Shown: positions 7,585 to 14,764, counted from the stretch's first letter. The stretch: DNA of 17,443 nucleotides from Planctomycetales bacterium (GCA_030592655.1 JAUVIQ010000037.1:1-17443); one strand, 5' to 3'. Program-made: numbers and translations. The notes: generated by a model from the sequence alone, not told the origin.

Positions 7585-8739
7585 ATGAAACGAAGTATCT
7601 GCGTTCTGGTTTTTACGGGATTGGTTTTGGCGTCTTTTTGTTCCGGGCAGAAGCCTTCGACCCGTCCTGCCCCTCCTGCCAGTCAACCGAGCGCCGCCGC
7701 CGTCGCACTGACGAAGATGAAAGCGCTGATGGAGAGACCTCGTAACATGCCTCGCGACGCCGATCCCGTCCCGATAATGAAGCAGCGTCTTCCGAAGGCG
7801 CTGGTAGCCCTGGACGAGATGGAGCAGAAGTATCCCAAGGCCAGGGAACTCCACGAAGCCAGGTTGATAGGCGCTATCGCCGCTATTCAATTAGCGCAAA
7901 TAAACAAAGCCCCGGCTATGGCTGAACGCGCAAAGCGGATCATCGGTAAAATCCTCGCTTCGGATGCTCCGGTTCAGATCAAGCTCAACGCCGATGCGCA
8001 CCTGTTGCTTCTGAATATCAGGCCTGTCCGCGACGCTACGACCATGCCGGCGACACAACCGGCGAAAGTGGACACTACGAAACTCATACTGCAATTCACC
8101 AAGCGTTACGCCAAAACCGACCAGGCAGTCGAGGCCGTTACGATCGGAATGCACATAGCCAAAATTGCCGGCGACCGGAAAACATTCGATGAACTGCTGC
8201 AACACCTGGTGAAAGATCATTCAGACAATCCGCTGGCCAAACCTATTCTTCGCCAACAGGGAAAAAGCCCCGACGTCGGGAAACCGTTCACCGCGACACT
8301 GACGAAACTCGACGGTACGAAACTGAACCTGCCGAAGGACCTGTTGGGCAAGGTAGTCGTAATCGACTTCTGGGCCACAGGGTGCGTGCCTTGCGTCAGG
8401 GCGCTCCCCCACCTGAAATCCTTGTACGCCAGGTATAAATCACGCGGCGTGGAAATCGTCGGTATCAGCCTCGACAGGGACTCACAACGGCTCAAGGCGT
8501 TTGTCGCGGCCAATAGATTGGATTGGATTATCACGTACAGCAGCGAGGTTGGGGGCGAGCCGGCCGCACGAAAATACGGTATCCGAAGTATTCCCAGTAT
8601 CTGGGTAATCGGAAAAGACGGGAAGGTCGTCTCCGACAACGCCCGGGGAAAACTGGCCGAAACAATCGAAAAGGCGCTATCGACCACAATTACCAAACCG
8701 ACACCGACGACCATGCCGGCGAAAAAAGCAGATAAATAA
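7585..8739 (+). CDS. Secreted TlpA-like thioredoxin-fold protein
   Basis: The 384-residue product has an N-terminal signal sequence (about 1-22; no clean lipobox), a Pro/Ser/Thr-rich linker, a helical TPR-like region (about 40-230) and a C-terminal thioredoxin fold of the TlpA/AhpC-TSA type (about 243-365). The active site is FWATGCVPC with cysteines 267 and 270, and the cis-proline loop is SIPS (Pro337), as expected for an extracytoplasmic thiol-disulfide reductant. The helical N-terminal half suggests partner binding. GAAAGG about nine bases before the ATG serves as ribosome site. The stop codon overlaps the next ATG by one base (TAATG), so the lipoprotein that follows is translationally coupled. 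A role in cytochrome or envelope protein thiol reduction is inferred. Confidence 0.85.
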   Translation: MKRSICVLVFTGLVLASFCSGQKPSTRPAPPASQPSAAAVALTKMKALMERPRNMPRDADPVPIMKQRLPKALVALDEMEQKYPKARELHEARLIGAIAAIQLAQINKAPAMAERAKRIIGKILASDAPVQIKLNADAHLLLLNIRPVRDATTMPATQPAKVDTTKLILQFTKRYAKTDQAVEAVTIGMHIAKIAGDRKTFDELLQHLVKDHSDNPLAKPILRQQGKSPDVGKPFTATLTKLDGTKLNLPKDLLGKVVVIDFWATGCVPCVRALPHLKSLYARYKSRGVEIVGISLDRDSQRLKAFVAANRLDWIITYSSEVGGEPAARKYGIRSIPSIWVIGKDGKVVSDNARGKLAETIEKALSTTITKPTPTTMPAKKADK

Positions 8740-9140
8740 TGAACCGCATCCTGAACATCCTGCTGATAGCCCTTGTGATCGGGATCGGCGGGTGCAAATT
8801 CGGTAAAGACAACGCCGATTCACCGCAGCCGCCAAGTCCGTCCGTCCGAGCGGCAAGGAACGAGCGAATTGAGCAACTCAAAGAAGAACTGGACATTCGG
8901 GACAAGCAGATTGAAGAACTCCGCAACCGCGCCGCTCAACTCGCCAGACAGATTAAAAAATTGGAATTCATGAACGATCAACTCCAAAAGCAACTTGAAG
9001 CGGTCGGCGACGCGCCTCGCCGGCGCGACGAATTCAAGCGGCAGGTCGCTGAAAAGCAACTGGAAATCGACCGCCTGAAAAGTCAAATCAAGCGATTGAA
9101 ACGCGCCCTCGCTCCGGCGACCGGACCGGACCAGGAATAA
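8739..9140 (+). CDS. Small coiled-coil lipoprotein
   Basis: 133 residues: a short hydrophobic signal ending in the lipobox IGGC (Cys19), a Pro/Ser-rich spacer, and then a nearly continuous heptad-rich helix from about 42 to 124 (charged Glu/Lys/Arg/Gln alternating with Leu/Ile). No catalytic motif is visible. It is likely an outer- or inner-membrane-anchored rod, comparable in plan, not sequence, to Lpp-like or SlyB-like spacers. The start overlaps the stop of the TlpA-like gene, and the next gene begins 18 bases after its stop, so the three probably form one transcript. The function is not known. Confidence 0.75.
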   Translation: MNRILNILLIALVIGIGGCKFGKDNADSPQPPSPSVRAARNERIEQLKEELDIRDKQIEELRNRAAQLARQIKKLEFMNDQLQKQLEAVGDAPRRRDEFKRQVAEKQLEIDRLKSQIKRLKRALAPATGPDQE

Positions 9141-9158
9141 GTCTTTTTACCCTCCGAT

Positions 9159-10313
9159 ATGCGAATCGTAGTTACCGGACAAGTTGGTATAGACAAAAAG
9201 GCCTTTCTTGAGCGGGCCGTTGCAGCAGCCGAACGCGCAGGCGTCGCCGTTACGCTCTGCAACGTCGGCGAGCGAATGTACGCAGAGGCCCCGGACGTAC
9301 CCGCCGGGAAAATCCTCGACCTGCCGCTGAGCCGGTTGAACAGCCTCCGACGAAGCGTCTTCAAGGACATCCTCGCCGTCGGCGCATCCGAAACCAACAT
9401 TATCGTCAATACCCACGCCACTTTTCGCTGGCGACACGGGCTGTTTTATGCATTCGATTACGACCTGATGGGCGAACTGTCAGCCGACCTGTACATTACA
9501 CTGGTCGATAACATCGACCGCGTACACGCCCGCCTGCTGCGCGACGGGCACACGAACCACACGCTCAAGGATCTGATGGTCTGGCGGGAAGAGGAAATCC
9601 TGGCTACCGAACTGCTCAGCCAGATTGTTCGCGGGCATGGGCGATTTTACATCCTCGCCCGTGGCCTGGGCGACGAAGCCGAAAACGAACCGGCAGAGAT
9701 GCTCGCAAGGTTCATCTCGCCGGGTAAATGGAAGAAGGCCTATTTGAGTTTCCCGATGACCGGCATCGACGATGTCGAGACAATCTCGCAGATTCGGCAG
9801 TTTCGCACCGAGATGAAGCGGCATTTCATCTGCTTCGATCCCGGCGACCTTGAGGAAAAACACCTTTGCACACTGGCGCTGTCAGCCGCTGAAGCCGGCG
9901 ACCGCTTCGTTACGCTTCCCGCATGGGATGCTGCGCAAAACGTGGACGGCAAGGAAATACGCATCGAGACCACCGAACTGCTGGCGATCCTGCCGGACAT
10001 TGACGGGCAGATTTACGCTCGCGATTTCAAACTCATCGACCAGTCCGATATGATCATCTCGCTGATACCGGCCATTCCCGCCGGCGACGGGTCGGGCGCA
10101 CGTCCGGGCATCTCGTCGGGCGTCGAGCGCGAACTCCAGCACGCACACGAAGCCGCCCGGGACGTCTTCGTCATCTGGACCGCCCAGGCAGAGCCATCAC
10201 CGTTCATCACCGAAACGGCCACCAAACTGTTCCGCTCGACAGGCGAGGCCGTCGAATTCTTCCGGAAAATAAATTACATCCAGGAAACCCACCCGGGACG
10301 ATTATTTGGGTGA
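9159..10313 (+). CDS. Two-domain protein: AdkA-like kinase domain plus nucleoside deoxyribosyltransferase-like domain
   Basis: The first ~190 of 384 residues resemble archaeal-type adenylate kinase (AdkA): an N-terminal VVTGQVGIDKK P-loop, an NVGERMY segment where AdkA has N-x-G-x-x-M, and IIVNTHATF where AdkA has a VDTHATI-type strand. The P-loop is degenerate: the usual GKT/S is KK, so ATP chemistry may be altered or lost. Residues about 192-384 resemble nucleoside 2-deoxyribosyltransferase-like folds: KAYLSFPMTG at the first strand, RDFKLIDQSDMIIS, and SSGVERELQHA, which would place a catalytic-type glutamate. Both domains point to nucleotides or nucleosides as ligands; the reaction is unknown. 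There is no signal peptide, so the protein is cytoplasmic, unlike its two operon neighbours. No clear ribosome site precedes the ATG. The domain calls are from motif memory and moderately sure. Confidence 0.6.
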   Translation: MRIVVTGQVGIDKKAFLERAVAAAERAGVAVTLCNVGERMYAEAPDVPAGKILDLPLSRLNSLRRSVFKDILAVGASETNIIVNTHATFRWRHGLFYAFDYDLMGELSADLYITLVDNIDRVHARLLRDGHTNHTLKDLMVWREEEILATELLSQIVRGHGRFYILARGLGDEAENEPAEMLARFISPGKWKKAYLSFPMTGIDDVETISQIRQFRTEMKRHFICFDPGDLEEKHLCTLALSAAEAGDRFVTLPAWDAAQNVDGKEIRIETTELLAILPDIDGQIYARDFKLIDQSDMIISLIPAIPAGDGSGARPGISSGVERELQHAHEAARDVFVIWTAQAEPSPFITETATKLFRSTGEAVEFFRKINYIQETHPGRLFG

Positions 10314-10349
10314 ACGAAGATTACCGGATGAACTCCAGACTGATAGTTG

Positions 10350-10607
10350 TCAATACCCGGGCCGGCCGAGCAGGGCCGAGCGATGCACTCCACAAAAAAC
10401 CAGGCCTATGCCTCCGACGACGATCAATCCGTAACCGCTCCACTTCAACACAGTTGCGATTACCGCACGAGAATCTGTAGGCTCCTTTTGTTGATCTTCG
10501 ACAAGCGGCTGCGGAATGTCGGGCTTCGGCGACGGAGAGCAGAAGGACCCCGCCACGTTAAGGATCACCCCTAACACTAAACACGCTAAAAAGATTTTTA
10601 CTTTCAT
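10350..10607 (-). CDS. Small two-segment membrane protein coupled to uvrB
   Basis: 85 residues with a hydrophobic N-terminus (about 4-22, signal or anchor), a Pro/Asp/Gln-rich middle, and a second hydrophobic segment (about 56-73, Gly/Val-rich). No family is recognised. Its ATG overlaps the uvrB stop in ATGA, so it is probably translated by coupling from the uvrB message. A cysteine near position 23 does not fit a lipobox. The gene ends 36 bases from the convergent two-domain gene, with no obvious terminator between them. It could be a chance ORF, but the coupled start and the coherent membrane-type composition argue for a real gene. Confidence 0.55.
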   Translation of the reverse strand: MKVKIFLACLVLGVILNVAGSFCSPSPKPDIPQPLVEDQQKEPTDSRAVIATVLKWSGYGLIVVGGIGLVFCGVHRSALLGRPGY

Positions 10608-12625
10608 CTGCGTTTCCTCGTTCGCGTTGTTCGCGGCTTATTTCTTTTCTGTTTTGGCGGCTCGTTGCCTTTTAGTTCGGCGATTTGGTCGCGGATGGCG
10701 GCGGCTTTTTCGAATTCGAGGTCTTCTGCCGCTTCGAGCATCTCGGCCTCCAGTTCGGCGATGACCTGCTCGCGGTCGTATTCGTCCTCGCTCGCCCCGA
10801 CGGCCTGGCGGGCGGTCCGGCGGGCGGAAATCTGGTCACTCAACGCAGTACGAATGGCCTTGACAATGGTCCGCGGTGTTATCCCATGCTCGGCGTTGTA
10901 GGCTAATTGCGTCTCGCGCCGCCGGTTGGTTTCAGCCATCGCTCGCTGCATCGAGCCGGTAATCTTGTCGGCATAAAGAATGACCTGTGCGTCCACGTTT
11001 CGAGCGCATCGGCCTATCGTCTGGACCAGCGCAGTCTCGGATCGCAGGAACCCCTCCTTATCGGCGTCGAGTATTGCAACCAGCGAGACCTCCGGTAAGT
11101 CCAGGCCTTCCCGCAGCAGGTTCACGCCGACCAGCACGTCGAATTTCCCCTCGCGCAGGTCGCGGAGAATGTCGATCCGGTCCAGCGTGTCTATCTCGCT
11201 GTGGAGGTATTTGCAGCGGAAGCCTTCGGTTTCGATGTAGGCAGAGAGGTCTTCAGCCATGCGTTTCGTCAGCGTGGTTATCAGCGTCCGCTGCTTCGAG
11301 GCAACTCGCTTGCGGATTTGCTCCAGCAGATCAGCCACCTGGTCGGTGGCCGGCCTGACCTCGATTGGCGGATCGACCAGCCCCGTCGGGCGGATAATCT
11401 GCTCGACGACTTCTCCGCCGGTCAGGTCCAGTTCGTAAGGTCCGGGCGTAGCCGAGACGAAGACGACCTGCTTCCAGATGGCTTCGAGTTCGTCGAATCG
11501 CAGCGGTCGGTTGTCCATCGCCGACGGCAGGCGGAAGCCGTGCTCGACGAGAACCTCCTTGCGGGAGCGGTCGCCGTTGAACATTGCGCGGAGTTGCGGG
11601 ACGGTCGCGTGCGATTCGTCGATCATCAGCAGGAAATCGTCGCCGAAATAGTCCATCAGCGTGTACGGCTTCTCGCCGGGGTTTCGCCCGTCGAGGTGGC
11701 GGGAATAGTTCTCGATTCCGGGGCAGTACCCGACCTCAACCATCATCTCGATATCGTATCGCGTCCGGGCCGAGAGGCGCTGCGATTCGAGCAGTTTTCC
11801 GGCATTGCGAAGTTCTATAAGGCGGGCGTCGAGTTCGGCCTTGATGCTCACCGCCGCCCGTTCGAGCGTTTCAGCCGGCGCGACGTAATGAACAGCCGGG
11901 AAAATAAACGCCGATTCGACGCTGCTTAGCGCCTCGCCGGTGGTCGGGTGAATCAGCCGCACAGCCTCAATCGCGTCGCCGAACATCTCGATGCGATAGG
12001 CGAATTGCTCGTAGGCAGGATAGATTTCGACCGTGTCGCCTCGGACTCTGAACGTTCCGCGTCGGAAGTCGATGTCGTTGCGGTCGTATTGCATATCGAC
12101 GAATTTCCGCAGCAGTTCGTCGCGCTCGATGTAGTCGCCGACGCGGACGGCTGCGACCATTTCCTTGTACTTTTCCGGGCTTCCCAGGCCGAAGATGCAC
12201 GAGACGCTCGATACGACGACAACGTCCCGACGGCTCATCAGACTCGTGGTGGCCGAGAGGCGGAGGCGGTCGAGGTCTTCGTTGCGCGAGGCGTCTTTTT
12301 CGATGTAGATGTCGCGTTGGGGGATATAGGCTTCTGGCTGGTAGTAATCGTAATAACTGACGAAGTATTCGACGGCGTTTTCGCCGAATAACTCTTTGAA
12401 TTCCTCGTAGAGTTGGGCAGCCAGTGTTTTGTTGTGCGAGATAACCAGCGTCGGCTTACCGATATTTGCGATGACGTTGGCCATTGTGAACGTCTTGCCG
12501 GAGCCTGTAACGCCCAGCAGGACGTTATGCTTATCGCCAGCGCGTATTTTTCGCGTCAACTGCCCGATAGCCCCCGGCTGATCCCCAGTCGGCTTCATGT
12601 TCGAGATGACTTTCAATTCCGGCAT
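10604..12625 (-). CDS. uvrB: Excinuclease ABC subunit B
   Basis: Full-length UvrB (673 residues; the family is usually about 660-680). UvrB receives damaged DNA from UvrA, verifies the lesion by threading a strand behind its beta-hairpin, and recruits UvrC for dual incision. Visible parts: Walker A GVTGSGKT (about 38-45), the tyrosine-rich beta-hairpin YYDYYQPEAYIP (about 91-102), the DESH box near 337, the helicase motifs VSATPGPYE, GVNLLREGLD and QTIGRCARN (about 536-544), and a C-terminal UVR helix pair (about 620-655) for UvrC contact, followed by a basic tail. QTIGRCARN has Cys where UvrB commonly has Ala. The ATG has GAGG about seven bases upstream. A TATAAT lies on the minus strand at 12669-12664, but no convincing -35 was found. 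It is cotranscribed with the small membrane protein. Confidence 0.98.
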   Translation of the reverse strand: MPELKVISNMKPTGDQPGAIGQLTRKIRAGDKHNVLLGVTGSGKTFTMANVIANIGKPTLVISHNKTLAAQLYEEFKELFGENAVEYFVSYYDYYQPEAYIPQRDIYIEKDASRNEDLDRLRLSATTSLMSRRDVVVVSSVSCIFGLGSPEKYKEMVAAVRVGDYIERDELLRKFVDMQYDRNDIDFRRGTFRVRGDTVEIYPAYEQFAYRIEMFGDAIEAVRLIHPTTGEALSSVESAFIFPAVHYVAPAETLERAAVSIKAELDARLIELRNAGKLLESQRLSARTRYDIEMMVEVGYCPGIENYSRHLDGRNPGEKPYTLMDYFGDDFLLMIDESHATVPQLRAMFNGDRSRKEVLVEHGFRLPSAMDNRPLRFDELEAIWKQVVFVSATPGPYELDLTGGEVVEQIIRPTGLVDPPIEVRPATDQVADLLEQIRKRVASKQRTLITTLTKRMAEDLSAYIETEGFRCKYLHSEIDTLDRIDILRDLREGKFDVLVGVNLLREGLDLPEVSLVAILDADKEGFLRSETALVQTIGRCARNVDAQVILYADKITGSMQRAMAETNRRRETQLAYNAEHGITPRTIVKAIRTALSDQISARRTARQAVGASEDEYDREQVIAELEAEMLEAAEDLEFEKAAAIRDQIAELKGNEPPKQKRNKPRTTRTRKRR

Positions 12626-12727
12626 AAAGTCCTCACCACGTCCGATGAGATTGACAGCGTTGCATTATATCAGGATGACCGCTGAGTCTTGCCGGTTTAT
12701 TAGATACTTTTAAAGAGGGATTTTATC

Positions 12728-12755
12728 TTGACAATTCGGCGGTTTCCGATATAAT
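12728..12755 (+). promoter_or_regulatory. Consensus sigma-70 promoter of the PEP-CTERM gene
   Basis: TTGACA (12728-12733) and TATAAT (12750-12755) are both perfect hexamers, spaced by 16 bases. They lie 42 bases before the ATG at 12798, with AAGGAG at 12782-12787 in between. The surrounding sequence is AT-rich. This is the strongest promoter seen in the window and points to high or constitutive expression. Confidence 0.8.
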
Positions 12756-12797
12756 TGTCTTCTGCTCATTCTTGAGGAACAAAGGAGAACGTGGAAC

Positions 12798-13499
12798 ATG
12801 TCGCTCTTAATTTTCAGAAAAGTCTCAACAGCATCAATTGTGATCGGGTTGTTCACGCTGGTCTTCTCTTCCGCCGGCTATGCGGACATTGTGTACAGCA
12901 GCGGTCAAAGCGATGGTTATCTATATGCGTATCACTTTTCGTGTCCTCCCTTTCCTCCCAACTCGGTCTCATATGCCGACACGACCAGCGAGATCATGAA
13001 GGTGTACAAGAATCTCCAGTTCGGTCCACCCACGATATCCACAGAAGAAAAGCCGATCATCGAGTTCCCCGTCGCCGATTTCAGCGGGTGGACCGTTAGT
13101 TCAGCCGTCGTGCATTTGTACACTTTCGGGCCCTCCGACGTCCATCTTAACTTCATTTACTACGGAGAGGGCGACGGTATCGTCCAGCTCAGCGATTTCA
13201 GTGCACCTCCCGTTGAGAACATTCAGGATTTTTCATCGGACGAGGGATGGCTTCAGTTCGACGTAACAAGCGCCATGCAGTCGGCCGCTGACAACGGCTA
13301 CGAGTGGGTCGTCTTTAGTTTTTCTCCACCTTTTGGTTCTTGTGCTGCCGGCGGTTTCGCTGCTTCGGAAGATCCTGCCGGTCGCGGCCCGTGGATGGAG
13401 GTCGTTCCCGAGCCGGGCACGTTCAGCCTGATGGCGCTCGGACTGCTTGCGCTGATAAAGCGGCAAAGACGCAACCATCTGAAACACGTCGGTCTGTAG
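12798..13499 (+). CDS. PEP-CTERM sorting-domain protein with a DNRLRE-like domain
   Basis: 233 residues. The signal peptide ends near YAD (about residue 29). The middle part (about 30-200) is beta-rich and follows the plan of DNRLRE-type domains: an early 'i.F.v.d..gw.v..A.l.ly' stretch (about 86-110), a late SWL-like 'gwlqFDVTsam' block near 150-160, and FAASEDPAGRGPWMEV near the end. The C-terminus is a PEP-CTERM signal: VPEPG near 203-207, a hydrophobic helix (about 209-220) and a basic KRQRR cluster, recognised by an exosortase elsewhere in the genome for anchoring or release at the surface. Unusually, eight further residues follow the basic cluster, and the TAG stop lies within a palindromic repeat, so the end may have been shifted by repeat insertion. 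The start has AAGGAG ten bases upstream. Confidence 0.85.
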   Translation: MSLLIFRKVSTASIVIGLFTLVFSSAGYADIVYSSGQSDGYLYAYHFSCPPFPPNSVSYADTTSEIMKVYKNLQFGPPTISTEEKPIIEFPVADFSGWTVSSAVVHLYTFGPSDVHLNFIYYGEGDGIVQLSDFSAPPVENIQDFSSDEGWLQFDVTSAMQSAADNGYEWVVFSFSPPFGSCAAGGFAASEDPAGRGPWMEVVPEPGTFSLMALGLLALIKRQRRNHLKHVGL

Positions 13500-13561
13500 G
13501 GCGAGCCAACCGGCCGGTCCCTACAGCCAGCCATACGGCCCCATACGGGCAAGCAGCCCGT
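13494..13561. repeat. Palindromic repeat at the end of the PEP-CTERM gene
   Basis: CTGTAGGG (13494-13501) pairs with CCCTACAG (13519-13526) around a core that contains the self-complementary ACCGGCCGGT. A second hairpin, ACGGGC-aagca-GCCCGT, lies at 13545-13561. No T-tract follows, so it is a repeat element and not an intrinsic terminator. The gap between the PEP-CTERM gene and the antitoxin gene (about 110 bases) is mostly this element. The stop of the upstream gene is inside it, and it also cuts a short minus-strand frame that begins right after the antitoxin stop. Confidence 0.7.
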
Positions 13562-13609
13562 CTGGGCGGAATGCTCTGCAATAAATGTTTCGCGGTAGCG
13601 CATCGCCGC

Positions 13610-13855
13610 TTACGGGCCCAGATCGGCCTTGACCTTCTCCCAAGGGATTGAACCTTCTTCCTTGAGCGCCTCACGGGCTGCTTCGATGTCCATCCGGTCT
13701 TCGAGTTCTTCCAGGAGGTCCATATCCTCGGTGGGGACCACGGCGGCGACGTTCTTTCCGCGACGGGTTATGACGATCCGCTCGTGGCCATAGGCAGCGC
13801 GATTAACAATCTCGGCGAACTCGCTCCGGGCCTTGGTAACACTCATATGAGTCAT
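13610..13855 (-). CDS. Phd/YefM-family antitoxin
   Basis: The 81-residue product from the ATG at 13855 has the Phd/YefM layout: an N-terminal DNA-binding part (SVTKARSEFAEIVNRA, then ERIVITRRGKNVAAVVP) and a C-terminal toxin-binding tail ending IPWEKVKADLG. Such proteins neutralise a RelE/YoeB/ParE-type or Doc-type toxin and repress their own promoter. GGAG lies eight bases before the ATG at 13855; a GTG at 13864 and an ATG at 13846 are the alternatives. No intact toxin gene follows: an ATG lies six bases past the stop, but that frame runs into a palindromic repeat after about 13 codons. A regular GTAC array upstream is a likely operator. The gene is either an orphan regulator or the remains of a toxin-antitoxin pair. 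Confidence 0.88.
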   Translation of the reverse strand: MTHMSVTKARSEFAEIVNRAAYGHERIVITRRGKNVAAVVPTEDMDLLEELEDRMDIEAAREALKEEGSIPWEKVKADLGP

Positions 13856-13885
13856 ATCACACACTCCATTTCAGGTTTTCGCAAC

Positions 13886-13946
13886 GTACAGTTCGTACAT
13901 TCAGTACTATACGTACAATTGTCGATCAAAAATCTCCGCCTGTCAA
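13886..13946 (-). promoter_or_regulatory. Antitoxin promoter with a four-fold GTAC operator-like array
   Basis: On the minus strand TTGACA (13946-13941) is followed after 17 bases by GACAAT (13923-13918), a weak -10. Immediately downstream, GTAC occurs four times at exact 9-bp steps, starting at 13886, 13895, 13904 and 13913; three of the four read CGTACA on the plus strand. YefM and Phd operators are known to use palindromic cores of the TGTACA/GTGTACAC type, so this array fits an autoregulatory operator that covers the transcription start. The glycosylase-like gene on the plus strand begins 48 bases beyond, so the same region may influence both genes. Confidence 0.55.
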
Positions 13947-13993
13947 GGTATTCTCGCGGGAAATTTCGCTTCTCCTGTAGTATCCTACCAATT

Positions 13994-14671
13994 ATGTCGA
14001 AGACATCGCAGATATTGATGGGGATGTATGAGGCTGCGAGGGCGCGGTTTGGGCATCGGGGGTGGTGGCCCGGGGACGGGGCGCTGGAGATATGCGTCGG
14101 GGCGATACTGACGCAGAATACCAACTGGACGAATGTCGAAAAAGCGATAGCGAATCTCAACGCCGACGGGTGTATGAGCGTCTCGGCGCTGCACGCTAAA
14201 CCGCAAGCGGTTTTGGCGGCGCTTATCAAACCGGCGGGTTATTTCAATGTCAAAGCGAAGAGAGTGAAAAATTTTATCGCGCACGTTCACGAAACCTTCG
14301 GCGACGACATTGAGGCGTTTCTTGACCGGTCGGTGGCGACGCTGTGTGAGGAGTTGCTTTCGATTAACGGCATCGGGCGCGAGACTGCCGACTCGATGAT
14401 CCTCTACGCCGCCGGTAAAGCGACTTTCGTCGTCGATACCTACACCTATCGCATCCTGCTTCGCCACGGGTTAATCGACAGCGATTACGATTACGAGATG
14501 ATTAAGGAACTGCTCGAATCGTCCCTGGTCGAAGATGTCGAACTTTACAACGATTTTCACGCCCAGTTCGTCGCCGTCGGTAAGCATTATTGCAAACCGA
14601 AAGCCAAGTGCGCAGACTGTCCACTGGAACATCTGCCGCACGACCCGTCGGCCGGATTGGAATACGGCTGA
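13994..14671 (+). CDS. Endonuclease III / MagIII-like HhH-GPD DNA glycosylase homologue
   Basis: 225 residues from the ATG at 13994. The helix-hairpin-helix LLSINGIGRETA (about 121-132) and the VVDTYTYR segment with the catalytic-type Asp148 identify the HhH-GPD superfamily. The sequence ILTQNTNWTNVEKA near 38-51 and WWPGD near 24-28 match the group related to MagIII (3-methyladenine glycosylase), not true Nth. Glu130 stands where Nth has its Schiff-base lysine, so a monofunctional glycosylase is expected. The C-terminus has C200, C206 and C209 of an iron-sulfur motif, but the fourth cysteine position is Pro215, so the cluster may be absent or differently liganded. The frame is open much further upstream, but that would cross the antitoxin operator. 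No clear ribosome site is seen. A fragment of a close copy lies near 17190. Confidence 0.85.
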   Translation: MSKTSQILMGMYEAARARFGHRGWWPGDGALEICVGAILTQNTNWTNVEKAIANLNADGCMSVSALHAKPQAVLAALIKPAGYFNVKAKRVKNFIAHVHETFGDDIEAFLDRSVATLCEELLSINGIGRETADSMILYAAGKATFVVDTYTYRILLRHGLIDSDYDYEMIKELLESSLVEDVELYNDFHAQFVAVGKHYCKPKAKCADCPLEHLPHDPSAGLEYG

Positions 14672-14678
14672 ACGGGTT

Positions 14679-14707
14679 TTGACGAAAAGCCGATTATGCG
14701 GTATAAT
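14679..14707 (+). promoter_or_regulatory. Sigma-70-type promoter of the NfeD/ClpP-like gene
   Basis: TTGACG (14679-14684) and TATAAT (14702-14707) are separated by 17 bases, eight bases after the glycosylase stop and 58 bases before the ATG at 14765. The -10 box is perfect and the -35 matches at five of six positions. This makes the downstream genes a separate transcription unit. Confidence 0.7.
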
Positions 14708-14764
14708 CCACATTGTCGAATTATCAAATCGATCATCTCATACAAACTGGGAAAGGGCTGATTC

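Noticed and set aside
11201..11929. Long plus-strand open frame (242 codons) opposite uvrB
   Set aside because: It lies fully inside a clear UvrB gene, has no recognisable domain, and is explained by codon bias of the opposite strand.
12791..13099. GTG-started frame overlapping the PEP-CTERM gene
   Set aside because: It is in another frame from the signal-peptide and PEP-CTERM protein and shows no domain.
13545..13561. Rho-independent terminator after the PEP-CTERM gene
   Set aside because: The ACGGGC/GCCCGT hairpin has a short stem and no T-tract on either strand.
13886..13916. CRISPR-like or microsatellite array from the regular GTAC steps
   Set aside because: The units are only 4 bases with non-identical 5-base gaps and no spacers of CRISPR size; an operator is a better fit.
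13784..13993. Longer upstream start for the glycosylase-like gene (70 more residues)
   Set aside because: The extension crosses the antitoxin gene start and its operator array and has no resemblance to the HhH-GPD family; the ATG at 13994 gives the usual length.
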